Source: Micromonospora rhizosphaerae
GTDB taxonomy: Bacteria > Actinomycetota > Actinomycetes > Mycobacteriales > Micromonosporaceae
Direction: 5' to 3'
Length of the DNA: 64,000 bases
NCBI RefSeq assembly: GCF_900091465.1
Contig: NZ_FMHV01000002.1
Location: 6,138,001 to 6,202,000, forward strand
The position numbers were made by a program, and so were the translations under genes. The notes under the pieces were generated by a model. It saw only the letters and a list, made by a program, of their open reading frames with translations, searched no databases and was not told the origin of the DNA. The stretch's first letter is position 1; every line of letters starts with the position of its first letter. Positions 33,574 to 43,346 of the stretch are shown in pieces.

Positions 33574-34892
33574 GAACTCTCCCCCGGGAAGCGCACGCTG
33601 ACCGCCTGGCCGTGGGCCGGCAGGTCCTCCACGTTCGCCAGGGTGAGCACGTGCGGGGCGACGTCGCGCAGCGCCTCCTGCGTGTACTCCACCAGGTGGA
33701 TGCCGCGCAGGAAGGACTGCACCGACAGGCCGGAGGAGTGCCGGGCGCAGCCGCCGGTGGGAAGCACGTGGTTGGAGCCGGCGCAGTAGTCGCCGAGCGA
33801 CACCGGCGACCAGGCGCCGACGAAGATCGCCCCGGCGTTGCGCACCCGCAGCGCCCACTCGCGGGCGTCGGCGGTCTGGATCTCCAGGTGCTCGGCCGCG
33901 TACGCGTCGACCACCCGCAGCCCGGCCTCGAGGTCGTCGACGAGGACGACGCCGCTCTGCTCGCCGCTGAGCGCGGTGCCGATCCGCTCGGCGTGCTTGG
34001 TGGCGGGCACCTGCCGGGCCAGCTCCCGCTCGACCGCGTCGGCCAGCGCGACCGATGGGGTGACCAGCACGCTGGCGGCCAGCGGGTCGTGCTCGGCCTG
34101 GCTGATCAGGTCGGCGGCGACGTGTGCCGCATCGGCGGTGTCGTCGGCCAGGATGGCGATCTCGGTCGGCCCGGCCTCGGCGTCGATGCCGACCACGCCG
34201 CGCAGCAGCCGCTTGGCGGCGGTGACCCAGATGTTCCCCGGGCCGGTGATCATGTCGACCGGGTCGCAGCGCTCCGCGCCCTCGGCGTCGGTCGTCGAGC
34301 CGTACGCGAGCATCGCCACCGCCTGGGCGCCGCCGACGGCGTACACCTCGTCGACGCCGAGCAGCGCGCAGGCCGCCAGCACGCGCTGGTCGGGCAGGCC
34401 GCCGTTGTCCTGCTGCGGCGGGCTGACCACCACCAGCGAGCGGACCCCGGCCGCCTGGGCGGGGACCACGTTCATCACGACGGTCGACGGGTACATGGCC
34501 AGGCCGCCGGGGACGTAGAGCCCCACCCGGTCGACCGGCACCCAGCGCTCGGTCACCGTGCCGCCCGGCACCACCTGGGTGGTGTGGTCGGTGCGGCGCT
34601 GGTCGGCGTGGACCTTGCGGGCCCGGGTGATCGACTCCAGCAGGGCGGCGCGCACCCGCGGGTCGAGGGTCCCCTCGGCCTCCTTGATCGCCTCCACCGG
34701 CACCCGCAGCCGGTCCGGGCAGATGCCGTCGAACCGCTCGCTCGCCTCCCGGATCGCCGGGTACCCATGCTCCCGGACCGCCTCGACGAGGGGGCGGATC
34801 CGCTCGACGGCCACGGAGACGTCGAGCTGGGCACGGGGCAGCAGGCGGCGCGGGTCACGCACCCCGCCGCGCAGGTCGATCCGGTTCAACAC
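33570..34892 (-). CDS. hisD: Histidinol dehydrogenase
   Basis: HisD oxidises histidinol to histidine in two NAD-dependent steps with a zinc ion. The 440-aa product has the dinucleotide region ([11 protein letters not shown]), [14 protein letters not shown] and the active-site block AEHLEI near residue 340. It leads hisD-hisC-hisB-(56 aa)-hisH-(105 aa)-priA-ridA. The GTG start has a TAGACT -10 box 7 bp upstream and no ribosome site, so the operon is probably leaderless. Confidence 0.97.
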   Translation of the reverse strand: MLNRIDLRGGVRDPRRLLPRAQLDVSVAVERIRPLVEAVREHGYPAIREASERFDGICPDRLRVPVEAIKEAEGTLDPRVRAALLESITRARKVHADQRRTDHTTQVVPGGTVTERWVPVDRVGLYVPGGLAMYPSTVVMNVVPAQAAGVRSLVVVSPPQQDNGGLPDQRVLAACALLGVDEVYAVGGAQAVAMLAYGSTTDAEGAERCDPVDMITGPGNIWVTAAKRLLRGVVGIDAEAGPTEIAILADDTADAAHVAADLISQAEHDPLAASVLVTPSVALADAVERELARQVPATKHAERIGTALSGEQSGVVLVDDLEAGLRVVDAYAAEHLEIQTADAREWALRVRNAGAIFVGAWSPVSLGDYCAGSNHVLPTGGCARHSSGLSVQSFLRGIHLVEYTQEALRDVAPHVLTLANVEDLPAHGQAVSVRFPGESS

Positions 34893-34899
34893 CCGTGCC

Positions 34900-34905
34900 A
34901 GTCTA
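34900..34905 (-). promoter_or_regulatory. -10 box of the hisD operon, leaderless
   Basis: TAGACT on the minus strand is followed by 7 bp and the hisD GTG. No clear -35 is seen. Confidence 0.5.
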
Positions 34906-34986
34906 GGCCGCCCGCCCGCAGCCCACCCCGCGCCGCCCGCAGGCCGGGACGGTGAGCCGGGACACGCCGCCGGGGCCCGATCGGAC

Positions 34987-34992
34987 TAGGCT
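34987..34992 (+). promoter_or_regulatory. -10 box of the Lon-domain gene, leaderless
   Basis: TAGGCT is followed by 6 bp and the GTG at 34999. This promoter is divergent from that of hisD. Confidence 0.5.
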
Positions 34993-34998
34993 CGACGC

Positions 34999-35703
34999 GT
35001 GACTGCGCGGCTGCCGGTGTTTCCGCTCGGGACGGTGCTCTTCCCGGGGCTGGTGCTGCCACTGCACATATTCGAGGAGCGCTACCGGGCGCTGGTGCGC
35101 CACCTGGTCGGGCTGCCGGAGGGCGCGCCGCGCGAGTTCGGCGTGGTGGCGATCCGGGCCGGCTGGGAGGTCGCGCCGGCCGGGCCGTCGGGCCGACCGG
35201 CCCCGGGCGGCGGTGACGTCACGCTGCACGAGGTGGGCTGCACCGCCGAGCTGCGGCAGATCACCGAGCTGGCCGACGGGGGGTTCGACATCGTCACCGT
35301 CGGTCGGCGGCGGTTCCGGATCGCCGACGTCGACGCCCGCTCCGCGCCCTACCTGACCGCCGAGGTGGACTGGCTGCCGGAGCCGGCCGGCACGGACGAG
35401 GTCGCAGACCTGCTGGCCGCCCGGGTGATCTCGGTCTTCCGGCAGTACCTGGGGCTGATCCGGCCGGGTCCGCAGGAGATCTCCGAGCAGCTGCCGGAGG
35501 ACCCGACCGTACTGTCGCACCTGGTGGCCGCCGCGGCCGCGCTGACGCTCGCCGACCGGCAGCGGCTGCTCGCCATCGACGACACCGCCGGCCGGCTCCG
35601 AGCCGAGTTGCGTCTGCTCAACCGCGAGGCGGCTCTGCTCCGCCAGGTGCGGGCGGTTCCGGCGCCGCTGAGCGAGCTGGCCGGTCCCCCCACCCCGAAC
35701 TGA
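34999..35703 (+). CDS. Lon substrate-binding-domain protein
   Basis: The 234-aa protein consists of a Lon N-terminal (LAN/PUA-like) domain, opening LPVFPLGTVLFPGLVLPLHI, without the ATPase or protease parts. Such stand-alone proteins may recruit substrates; the role is unknown. The last 86 bp overlap the 3' end of the convergent DUF2567 gene. Confidence 0.85.
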   Translation: MTARLPVFPLGTVLFPGLVLPLHIFEERYRALVRHLVGLPEGAPREFGVVAIRAGWEVAPAGPSGRPAPGGGDVTLHEVGCTAELRQITELADGGFDIVTVGRRRFRIADVDARSAPYLTAEVDWLPEPAGTDEVADLLAARVISVFRQYLGLIRPGPQEISEQLPEDPTVLSHLVAAAAALTLADRQRLLAIDDTAGRLRAELRLLNREAALLRQVRAVPAPLSELAGPPTPN

Positions 35704-36583
35704 GCCCGGCGGCCGGGACCGCCGGCCGCCAGGCCGCGTCGGGCTCGGGCTCCGGGCGCAGCGACGGCCACCTCGACCAGCCGGCCAGCAGGGTGTACGT
35801 CACCGCGACGCCGAACGCGGGCAGCAGCAGGTTGCCGTGCGGCACCGGCAGCACGCCGAGGAGCCAGTCCACGCCGCCGGCCCGCAGATCGGCCGGCTTG
35901 GTGAACGCCCGCCCGTCCGGCGCGGTCTCCACCAGCCGCTGGTAGGCCGACAGCCCGATCCGCCGGCCCAACTGCCAGGCCACCAGCGCCGCGCCGAGGC
36001 CGCCCACCGTCCCACCGAGCAGCCCGACCGGGCCGCGGCGGCGGCGTAACAGGAACCAGACGGCGATCGCGGCGAGCACGCCGAAGCCGAGCCCGAGCAG
36101 TGCGAACCAGCCGTCCGCGGCGATCGGCTCCTCCGGCTGCGGTTGGGCGTAGATCACCCCCTCGGCGGTCTTCACCGCCGGGGTGTCCGGCGCGACGGCG
36201 GCCCAGAGCAGCCCCAGCGGAGCGCCCAGGACGGTCAGCAGGAACGCGACGCCGAGCGTCACCCCGACCGCCCGCCGACGGTCGTCTGCCGGACCGGTCG
36301 TCCCGGCCCCCGGCATGTGCTCGGGTCCGGGTGCGTACCAGGCGAACGGATCGGCGCCCGGCGCGGTCACCGGGGTCCCGGCGGGCACCGGCAGGCCGCC
36401 CGGCCACCCGGGAGCCGCCCGGTCCGGATCGGGCGGAGCGAACCCGCCCGGTCGGTCGGCGTCCGAGCCGGGGCGGTGGGCACCCGCCGGACCGTCGAAG
36501 GGGCGGTCGGGAGCGGGACCGGGGCGGCCAGGCTCGACCGGACGGTCGACGGGCTGCTCGGGATCGGAGGTGTCCGGACTCAC
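35618..36583 (-). CDS. DUF2567-type membrane protein
   Basis: The 321-aa product has a Pro/Gly/Asp-rich cytoplasmic N-terminus (about 100 residues), then four membrane segments at roughly 105-130, 158-180, 186-205 and 250-270, and a Pro-rich tail. It resembles the actinobacterial DUF2567 family of unknown function. The tail overlaps the Lon-domain gene on the other strand by 86 bp. Confidence 0.75.
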   Translation of the reverse strand: MSPDTSDPEQPVDRPVEPGRPGPAPDRPFDGPAGAHRPGSDADRPGGFAPPDPDRAAPGWPGGLPVPAGTPVTAPGADPFAWYAPGPEHMPGAGTTGPADDRRRAVGVTLGVAFLLTVLGAPLGLLWAAVAPDTPAVKTAEGVIYAQPQPEEPIAADGWFALLGLGFGVLAAIAVWFLLRRRRGPVGLLGGTVGGLGAALVAWQLGRRIGLSAYQRLVETAPDGRAFTKPADLRAGGVDWLLGVLPVPHGNLLLPAFGVAVTYTLLAGWSRWPSLRPEPEPDAAWRPAVPAAGLSSGWGDRPARSAAPEPPAPGGAEPPRG

Positions 36584-36631
36584 CCGATGATCCTCTCAGG
36601 CCCGGGGCCACCGCGGGCCCGCTGGTGGCGG

Positions 36632-38149
36632 TCAGCGGGCGAACGGTTCCAGCATCACCGCGGCGGCCTTCAGCCAGGCCTGCCGGGACTCCGGCTGGAG
36701 CTGGTGGTACTCGATCGACGACCCGGTCTCGAGCGCGGGGTCGTAGGGCACCACGGCCACCGCCCGGGTACGGGTGGCGAAGTGCCGCTCCAGGTCGTCC
36801 TGGAGCGACGTGCGGCCCGGCGTCGGGCAGGAGATCAGGGTGACCGCGTTGTCGGCCAGCTCCCCCATCCCCACCTCGTGCAGAAGGTCGAGCATCCAGT
36901 CCGCGCTGAACGCGGCGTCCTCCCGTGGCACGGTGGTCACCACGAGCTGGTCGGCGGCCTGCATGACGGTACGCCAGTTCGGGCTCTCCACGTTGTTGCC
37001 GGTGTCCACACAGACCACGTCGTGGGTACGCCGCAGCAGCTCCAGCACCCGCTTGACGGTGAACTGGTCCAGCCGCTGGGCGAAGCGCGGGCTCTCCTCG
37101 CCGGCCAGCACGTCGTACGAGCCGTCGGAGGCGTGCCGCAGGTAGTCGTCGAGGTGCGCCAGCAGGGTCTCCCCCTCCAGGATCTCGATCTGGGCGAGGT
37201 CGCTGATCAGATGTCGGATCGTGCGGGCGTGCCGGGCGCTGCCGGCGCGCAGGCCGAGGGTGCCGCGCAGCTCGTTGTCGTCCCAGGCGAGCACCCCACG
37301 CCCCCGGATGCTGCCCACGGTGGCCGCGGCGAGCACGGTGGCGGTGGTCTTGTGCACGCCGCCCTTGGGGTTGGCGAAGGCGAGCACCCGCGGCGTGCCC
37401 AGTTCGCGCCGGAGCACCCCGGCGGCCCGCTCCAGCTCCGTCTCCGGGGCCGGCGCCCGCCACTCGACGCGGGCCGACCCGATCCGGCCCGGATAGCCCT
37501 CGGCGGTCGCCGGCGGCTGGTACGCGAGCGGCTGCGGTGGCTGGTATGCCGGCTCCGCCGGCTGGTAGGTCTCCGACCGGTAGCCGTTGTCGAGCAGCGC
37601 GTACCGGGACTCGACCGGCGGCGGCTCGTGCCGGTAACCGTCGTCCAGCAGGGCGTACCGGGACTCGGTGACGGACGCGGAACCCCGGTGCCGCTCGGGG
37701 TCGCGGCGGACCGGCTCCGGCGCGGGCTGGTACGCCGGCTCCGCCCCGTAGGCCGGCTCCGCCCCGTAGGCCGGCTCCGCCCCGTAGGCCGGCTCCGCCC
37801 GGTACGTCGACTCGGCCGGATAGGACGGCTCCGCCGGGTAGGTCGGCTCGGGCTGGTGTCCGGGGTCCACCCGGTAGGCCGGCTCGACCCGGTAGGTCGC
37901 CCCGACCCGGTAGGGCGGCTCTGCGCCGTAGGTCAGCTCGCTGGAAGGCTCGACCGCCGATGCCCGGCCGGACCAGCCGTTGCCGGCGGTGCGCCGGGGC
38001 AACTGCTCGGGGGGCGTGGCCGCCTCCTCGGCGCGGTGGTCGACCTCGGCCTGCTCAGCACCGCGGCCGAGCCGGGCCCGGTCGAGCAGCGCTCGCCACC
38101 GTGGTGCCGGCTCAGCTTGCCGACCCCAGCCGGTCTCGCTGCCATCCAA
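36632..38149 (-). CDS. MinD/ParA-like ATPase with repeat-rich N-terminal tail
   Basis: The C-terminal half (about 250-505) is a MinD-type ATPase with a deviant Walker A, PKGGVHKTTA (261-270), where His replaces the usual Gly. The N-terminal 240 residues are disordered and rich in Pro, Glu, Ala and Tyr, with EPAYGA repeats (119-140) and two copies of SRYALLD(D/N)GYR (163-173, 181-191). This layout recalls EspI of type VII secretion loci, but no ESX genes are near, so the role is open. The start is TTG after a GGGGAGGG site. Confidence 0.75.
   Translation of the reverse strand: MDGSETGWGRQAEPAPRWRALLDRARLGRGAEQAEVDHRAEEAATPPEQLPRRTAGNGWSGRASAVEPSSELTYGAEPPYRVGATYRVEPAYRVDPGHQPEPTYPAEPSYPAESTYRAEPAYGAEPAYGAEPAYGAEPAYQPAPEPVRRDPERHRGSASVTESRYALLDDGYRHEPPPVESRYALLDNGYRSETYQPAEPAYQPPQPLAYQPPATAEGYPGRIGSARVEWRAPAPETELERAAGVLRRELGTPRVLAFANPKGGVHKTTATVLAAATVGSIRGRGVLAWDDNELRGTLGLRAGSARHARTIRHLISDLAQIEILEGETLLAHLDDYLRHASDGSYDVLAGEESPRFAQRLDQFTVKRVLELLRRTHDVVCVDTGNNVESPNWRTVMQAADQLVVTTVPREDAAFSADWMLDLLHEVGMGELADNAVTLISCPTPGRTSLQDDLERHFATRTRAVAVVPYDPALETGSSIEYHQLQPESRQAWLKAAAVMLEPFAR
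37735..37801. repeat. 18-bp in-frame tandem repeat inside the MinD-like gene
   Basis: GGCCGGCTCCGCCCCGTA is repeated almost exactly three to four times and encodes the EPAYGA units on the minus strand. The low divergence at DNA level suggests recent slippage. Confidence 0.75.
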
Positions 38150-38286
38150 GGATCGCCCTCCCCAGCCCCATGGATCTCCGCCTGACAGGCTACGAACGAA
38201 ACCCTATTCGGACCACACCCGTCCGCGCACATCCCCCGGTGGCCATCCTCACCGCGCGGCCCCGGCGCACTCCCGCCGGCCGCGTC

Positions 38287-39198
38287 TCACGAGGTCGGCG
38301 GGGTCGACGGCGGTGCTCCGGCCGAGGCAGGCCCGCCCGAGCCCGGTGAGGAACCGCTCACCGTCCGTGCGGCTTCCGACGAATCGCCCACCTTCGGGGC
38401 GCCCCCGGTCGGCGTGACGGCCGGGCCGGTCAGCCCCTCGTCGGCCGGCGGGCGGGCCACGTCCCGCTGCTCCGGCAGCGGCGGAGTGAAGACCGTCCGG
38501 TCCAACCGCCGCACCTCCGGCGCGGGATCGACGGCGCGCACGCCGGGCCGGGCGGCGACGCGGCGCAGCACCTCGGGCGTGGCGCGGATCACCGCCGCGT
38601 ACACGCAGGCGCAGCCGGACCGGTACGCCGCCGCCTCCTCGGCGGCGACCCGCGCGCCGGTGTCGTAAAGCCGACGCAGCTCGGGGTCGGCGGCGCCGGT
38701 CGGGGCGACGGACCGCGCCCGGTAGTCGGCGGCCTCCCGGTCCTTGCGCGCGGCCACCTCGGCCATCCCGGCCACCACGTCCACCGGTACCCGCATCGCC
38801 GGGATGCGGACGATCTCGGTCTGCCGGCCGGGCAGCGGCACCCGGGCGACGACCGCCGAGACCGGCACCCCGTCGAGCGCCGCGGCGACCCGCCGCGGGG
38901 TCAGGTACGACGCGAAGGTGACCAGGGCGTACGTGCCGTCACCGGTGGCCGGTGGCGACGCGTCCGGCAGCCGGGCCAGCTCGTCGGAGGCGGCGCGCAG
39001 ATAGTCGGGGATCGGGTCGCCGGCGGCCACGCCCACCCGGGTGACCTCGCCCACGGTCCGGTCGCCCACCGGCTCGCGTCGGCCGGCCCAGATGGCGGTG
39101 ATCAGGACCGCCACCGCGCAGAGCAGCGCCGCCCAGGTCAGCCCTACCGACCTCGACCTGCCGCGGCGCGGCGGGCGCGACGGTTCGTCGGCGGACAC
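38287..39198 (-). CDS. Membrane-anchored protein of unknown function
   Basis: The 303-aa product has a short basic N-terminus and one membrane segment near residues 20-40 (VGLTWAALLCAVAVLITAIW). A large extracytoplasmic domain follows with two cysteines (SGCACVYAAV), and a Pro/Gly/Ser-rich tail ends it. No family is recognised. The GTG start is chosen because the upstream frame overlaps rluD. It may be co-transcribed with rluD, 34 bp away. Confidence 0.65.
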   Translation of the reverse strand: MSADEPSRPPRRGRSRSVGLTWAALLCAVAVLITAIWAGRREPVGDRTVGEVTRVGVAAGDPIPDYLRAASDELARLPDASPPATGDGTYALVTFASYLTPRRVAAALDGVPVSAVVARVPLPGRQTEIVRIPAMRVPVDVVAGMAEVAARKDREAADYRARSVAPTGAADPELRRLYDTGARVAAEEAAAYRSGCACVYAAVIRATPEVLRRVAARPGVRAVDPAPEVRRLDRTVFTPPLPEQRDVARPPADEGLTGPAVTPTGGAPKVGDSSEAARTVSGSSPGSGGPASAGAPPSTPPTS

Positions 39199-39232
39199 GG
39201 TCAAACGTCCCCTCGTCGGTCGGCGCGGCGGA

Positions 39233-40177
39233 TCAGTCGCGGAGGATGTCCAGCGCGCGGGCCAGGTCATCGGGGTAGTCGCTGACGAAGCTGACCTCGT
39301 CGCCGGTGCGGGGGTGCAGGAAGCTCAGCGCACGGGCGTGCAGCCACTGCCGGCTCAGCCCGAGCCGGGCCGCCAGGGTCGGGTCCGCGCCATAGGTGAG
39401 GTCGCCGACGCACGGGTGGCGCAGGGTGGAGAAGTGCACCCGGATCTGGTGGGTGCGGCCGGTCTCCAGCCGCACGTCGGCCAGGCTGGCCGCCGGGAAC
39501 GCCTCGATGGTGTCGTAGTGGGTGATGCTCGGCTTGCCGCCGGAGACGACCGCCCAGCGGTAGTCGTGGTGCGGGTGCCGGTCGATCGGCGCGTCGATGG
39601 TGCCGCGCAGCGGGTCCAGGTGCCCCTGCACCACGGCGTGGTAGCGCTTGTCCACCTCGCGGTACTTGAACGCCCGCTTCAGCACGCTGTACGCCTGCTC
39701 GCTCTTGGCCACCACCATGATCCCGGTGGTGCCCACGTCCAGCCGGTGCACGACGCCCTGCCGCTCGGCGGCGCCGCTGGTGGAGATCCGGTGGCCGATC
39801 GCGGCCAGCCCGCCGATCACGGTCGGGCCGGTCCAGCCGGGGCTCGGGTGGGCGGCCACACCGACCGGCTTGTCCACCACGACGATGTCGTCGTCGGCGT
39901 AGACCACCCGCAGCCCGGGCACCGCCTGCGGCACCACGGTCGGCGGGGCGGCCGGGGCCGGCAGGGTCACCTCCAGCCAGGAACCGGCCTTGACTTTGTA
40001 CGAGTTGGGCCGGACGGCGCCGTCGACCAGCGCGTCGCCGGCGTCGATCAGCACCGCCGCGGCGGTGCGGGAGAGCCCGAAGAGCCGGGACACCGCCTGG
40101 TCCAGCCGCATGCCCTCGAGGCCGTCCGGCACCGGCAGGGACCGGCGGTCGCCACCGGCGGCGAAGGCGGAGGTCAC
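39233..40177 (-). CDS. rluD: RluA-family 23S rRNA pseudouridine synthase
   Basis: The enzyme isomerises uridines in 23S rRNA (RluD-like). The 314-aa product has an N-terminal S4 domain (about 22-70) and the catalytic Asp147 in HRLDVGTTG. The GTG overlaps the lspA stop by 4 bp, a gene order shared with Streptomyces. The exact target uridines are inferred from the family. Confidence 0.92.
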   Translation of the reverse strand: MTSAFAAGGDRRSLPVPDGLEGMRLDQAVSRLFGLSRTAAAVLIDAGDALVDGAVRPNSYKVKAGSWLEVTLPAPAAPPTVVPQAVPGLRVVYADDDIVVVDKPVGVAAHPSPGWTGPTVIGGLAAIGHRISTSGAAERQGVVHRLDVGTTGIMVVAKSEQAYSVLKRAFKYREVDKRYHAVVQGHLDPLRGTIDAPIDRHPHHDYRWAVVSGGKPSITHYDTIEAFPAASLADVRLETGRTHQIRVHFSTLRHPCVGDLTYGADPTLAARLGLSRQWLHARALSFLHPRTGDEVSFVSDYPDDLARALDILRD

Positions 40178-40797
40178 GCCCGCCCCCGCTGCTCGCTGCC
40201 GCTGGTCGCCTCGTCGGCGGATTCCGGCTGCCCGCCCGGCTCGGCGCCCGCCCGGCTGCCGTCGCGCTGCCGGCCGGTCAGTTCGAGCAGCACCGCCAGC
40301 GTCACGCCGCAGACCAGGGCGCTGTCGGCCAGGTTGAATACGGGCCAGACCTGCCCGTACGGGTCGAACAGGCTGATCATGTCCACCACGTGCCCGACGA
40401 AGTGCCCGGGCGCGCGGAAGATCCGGTCGGTGAGGTTGCCGAGCGCCCCACCCAGCACCAGGCCGAGGGAGACCGCCCAGGGCAGCGACCGCAGCCGCAG
40501 CGCCATCCAGCCGATCCAGCCGATCACGCCGATGGTGATCAGGGGGAAGATCCAGGTGTGGCCGGACCCGATGCTCCACGCCGCCCCGCTGTTGCGGGTC
40601 AGGCTGAGGTAGACGGCGCCGCCGAACAGCGACACCGGCCCCCGGCCGGTGAGCGTCTGCAGCGCGAGCTGCTTGGTGAGCAGGTCGGCCAGGAGGGCGA
40701 CCAGGGCGACGCCGAGGAGGACCCCGAGCGCCTTGCGCCGGGGCGTGCCGCCGCCCGGCTCAGCGGTGCCGGATCCGGCGCGCGGTGCTACGGTCAT
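40174..40797 (-). CDS. lspA: Lipoprotein signal peptidase (signal peptidase II)
   Basis: LspA cuts the signal peptide of lipoproteins after Lgt modification. The 207-aa protein has four membrane segments and the Asp dyad Asp139 (HVVDMI) and Asp158 (FNLADSA), 19 residues apart as in E. coli. The C-terminal ~35 residues are hydrophilic and not conserved. The ATG at 40797 has a GGGGAG ribosome site. Confidence 0.95.
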   Translation of the reverse strand: MTVAPRAGSGTAEPGGGTPRRKALGVLLGVALVALLADLLTKQLALQTLTGRGPVSLFGGAVYLSLTRNSGAAWSIGSGHTWIFPLITIGVIGWIGWMALRLRSLPWAVSLGLVLGGALGNLTDRIFRAPGHFVGHVVDMISLFDPYGQVWPVFNLADSALVCGVTLAVLLELTGRQRDGSRAGAEPGGQPESADEATSGSEQRGRA

Positions 40798-40864
40798 CTG
40801 CTCCCCATCGACGCTCTCCACGGTGATCCCTCACCGTCTCCACTCCGCCGCCGGGGAGCGGACC

Positions 40865-41284
40865 TCAGCGCCGCTCCTCCAGCTGCTTGCAGGTCACGCA
40901 CAGGGTGGCCGACGGGAACGCGGCGAGCCGCTCCACCGGGATCGGGTTGCCGCACCGCTCGCACCAGCCGTAGCCACCCTCGTCGAGCCGCTCCAGGGCC
41001 CGCTCGACCTGCGTGATCCGCTCCTTGATGCTGTTGGCGAGTGAGATCTCCTGCTCCCGCTCGAACGTCTTCGTCCCGGTGTCGGCCTGGTCGTCCCCGG
41101 CCGAGTCGGTCAGCCGGTCGCGCTGCAGCTCGGTGATCTCGCTCAGCGTCTGATCGTACTCGGCGCGCAGCTCGGTGCGCCGCGCTGCCAACGCCGCCCG
41201 GATCTTCTCGGTCTCCGCCGGGCTGCGGGTGGCCTTCGCCGCCGGCTTGCGGCCGGTGGTCCTGGTGTCGGCTGGCTTCGCCAT
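40865..41284 (-). CDS. DksA/TraR-type zinc-finger protein
   Basis: The 139-aa protein has a coiled-coil centre (about 25-100) and a C4 zinc finger with Cys108, Cys111, Cys129 and Cys132. DksA relatives bind the secondary channel of RNA polymerase; the actinomycete forms are less well known. A GGGAG site precedes the ATG. It lies upstream of lspA as in Streptomyces. Confidence 0.88.
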   Translation of the reverse strand: MAKPADTRTTGRKPAAKATRSPAETEKIRAALAARRTELRAEYDQTLSEITELQRDRLTDSAGDDQADTGTKTFEREQEISLANSIKERITQVERALERLDEGGYGWCERCGNPIPVERLAAFPSATLCVTCKQLEERR

Positions 41285-41410
41285 CGTCAGCTCCCTCGGC
41301 CGCGATACCGCGGCATTCGGCGGTGCCTGGGCAGGGTCCGCCGGCCAGGGCGTCCCCCATGTACAAAACGGGCGCGCGGCGAGCATGGCCGCGCACTCCG
41401 GAGGGTGGCA

Positions 41411-41439
41411 AGGATACGGAACGTACAGGCGTCCGACAA
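41411..41439 (-). promoter_or_regulatory. Promoter of the DksA-type gene
   Basis: On the minus strand TTGTCG (-35) and TATCCT (-10) are 17 bp apart. This gives a leader of about 120 nt before the ATG at 41284. Confidence 0.55.
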
Positions 41440-41509
41440 CGTGCCGCACCGTCGCACCGCGATTCAGCCCCAGACAGCCACCAATCGGGGCAAAAGGAAC
41501 GTTAGCAGA

Positions 41510-43012
41510 TTATCGGTCCCGGTCCTCGCCGTACTCGCCAAACCACCGAGCCAGCCGACCGCGCCGACTCACCGCCCGCAGCCGCCGTTCGACCTCGTCC
41601 CGGACCTCTGCGGTGGCCACGATGAGCAGGCTGTCGCCCACCTTCAGCCGGGTGTCCGGCCCGGGCACGAAGCCGGCCCCGTCGCGCAGCACCAGGGTCA
41701 CCGACGCGCCCACCGGCAGCCGCAACTCGTCCACGTGCACCCCGCCGAGCCGGGAGCCGGGCGGCACCTCGACCTGAAGCAAGTCCGCCCGCATCCGTTC
41801 CAGCGGGGCCGTCTCGACCCGGATCTCGGCCGCCTCGGCGGGCGCGGTCACCCCGAGCCGGCGGGCGGCCGGGGCGAGGGTCCCCGCCTGGAGCAGCGTG
41901 AAGATCACCACCAGCACGAAGACCGCGTCGAAGAGCCGGTCCGCCCCGGGCACCCGCTCGGAGAGCGGGATGGTGGCCAGCACGATCGGCACCGCGCCGC
42001 GCAACCCGGCCCAGGACAGGAAGGCCTGCTCCCGCAGGCCGAACCGGAACGGCAGCGCGGAGACCGCCACCGACAGCGGCCGGGCGGCGAACACCAGGGC
42101 CAGGCCGGCGACCACCGCCGGCAGCACCGCGTCGTCCAGCCGGGTCGGCGAGACCAGGAGCCCGAGGAGCACGAAGAGGCCGATCTGGGCCAGCCACGCC
42201 AGCCCGTCGGCGAAGCCGAGGATGGCCTGCCGGTGCGGCAGCCGGGCGTTGCCGAGCAGCACGCCGGCGACGTAGACGGCGAGGAAGCCGGACGCGTGCA
42301 GCACCGACCCGGCGGCGTACGCGAGCACGGTGAAGCCGACCACCGCGATCGGGTAGAGCCCAGCCGAGGGCAGCGCGGCCCGGCGCAGCGCCCATCGGCC
42401 GGTGATCCCGGCCGCCACCCCGACCACCGCGCCGAGGCCCAACTCGTACGCGACCAGCAGGACCTCGTACCACCAGGCGTGGGTGGCCGGGGCGTTCCGG
42501 GAGAGGAGCACCACCAGGATCACCACCGGGGCGTCGTTCATGCCCGACTCGGCCTCGAGCGTGGCCACCAGCCGGGGCGGCAGGCGCAACCGGCGCAGGG
42601 TGGCGAAGACCGCGGCGGCGTCGGTGGAGGAGAGCACCGCGCCGTAGAGCAGCGCCAGCCGCCAGTCCAGGCCGAGCAGCAGGTGCACCGCGAGGCCGAC
42701 GACCAGGATGCTGACCACCACGCCGACCGTGGAGAGCGCGGCGGCCAGGCCGAGCACCGGCCGCAGGGTGCTCCACCGGGCGCTCAGGCCGCCCTCGGCG
42801 ATGATCACGATCAGCGCGCAGAACCCGAGCATCCGGGTCAGCTCGACGTTGTCGAACCGGATGCCCAGCCCCGCCTCGCCGATCGCCACCCCGAGCGCGA
42901 GGTAGACGAGGAGACTGGGCACCCCGAGCCGGGTGGAGATGCGGACCGCGCCGACCGCAACCAGCAGGACGGCCGCGCCGAGCAGCAGCGCCAGATCCAG
43001 CCCGGGGGTCAT
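41510..43012 (-). CDS. CPA1-type potassium/proton antiporter (NhaP2/CvrA-like)
   Basis: The 500-aa protein has about twelve membrane segments with SSTDAAAVF and ESGMNDAP, the ion-binding Asp region of the family. Residues ~400-480 form a TrkA-C-like regulatory domain (LPVGASVTLVLRDG ... LKVGDSLLIVA). It should exchange K+ or Na+ for protons. It lies 22 bp downstream of the DUF167 gene. Confidence 0.88.
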   Translation of the reverse strand: MTPGLDLALLLGAAVLLVAVGAVRISTRLGVPSLLVYLALGVAIGEAGLGIRFDNVELTRMLGFCALIVIIAEGGLSARWSTLRPVLGLAAALSTVGVVVSILVVGLAVHLLLGLDWRLALLYGAVLSSTDAAAVFATLRRLRLPPRLVATLEAESGMNDAPVVILVVLLSRNAPATHAWWYEVLLVAYELGLGAVVGVAAGITGRWALRRAALPSAGLYPIAVVGFTVLAYAAGSVLHASGFLAVYVAGVLLGNARLPHRQAILGFADGLAWLAQIGLFVLLGLLVSPTRLDDAVLPAVVAGLALVFAARPLSVAVSALPFRFGLREQAFLSWAGLRGAVPIVLATIPLSERVPGADRLFDAVFVLVVIFTLLQAGTLAPAARRLGVTAPAEAAEIRVETAPLERMRADLLQVEVPPGSRLGGVHVDELRLPVGASVTLVLRDGAGFVPGPDTRLKVGDSLLIVATAEVRDEVERRLRAVSRRGRLARWFGEYGEDRDR

Positions 43013-43034
43013 CCGCGGCCGGCCTGGACGGGCC

Positions 43035-43334
43035 TCACTCGGCCGATCCGTCGCGCAGCCGGCGCAGCACGTCGGGCAGCTCCGGCGCGGAACGGTCGAC
43101 CAGGAAGAGCTTGTCCCGGCTCGCCGCGCCGGTCCGCAGCGAGACCGCCGCCGGTCGTACGCCCAGCGCGTCGGCCAGGGCCCGGCGGGCCGCCTCGGTG
43201 GCCCGGCCGTCGACCGCCGGGGCGGTCACGGCGATCACCAGGGCGGGCCCGTGCGGGCCGTCGAAGCGGCCGCCGACCCGGGCCCGGGAGGCGCCCGGCT
43301 TCACCCGCACCGCGACCGTGAGCGTGTCGTCCAT
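43035..43334 (-). CDS. DUF167 (YggU-type) protein
   Basis: The 99-aa protein has the family pattern TVAVRVKPGASRARV and the later KLFLVDRS. Its function is unknown. The ATG at 43334 is preferred; a GTG two codons upstream is possible. Confidence 0.8.
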   Translation of the reverse strand: MDDTLTVAVRVKPGASRARVGGRFDGPHGPALVIAVTAPAVDGRATEAARRALADALGVRPAAVSLRTGAASRDKLFLVDRSAPELPDVLRRLRDGSAE

Positions 43335-43346
43335 GGGCACCCGCGC

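Noticed and set aside
41285..41509. N-terminal extension of the DksA-type protein to about position 41449
   Set aside because: The extension reads across the promoter and lacks conservation; the ATG at 41284 has a good ribosome site.
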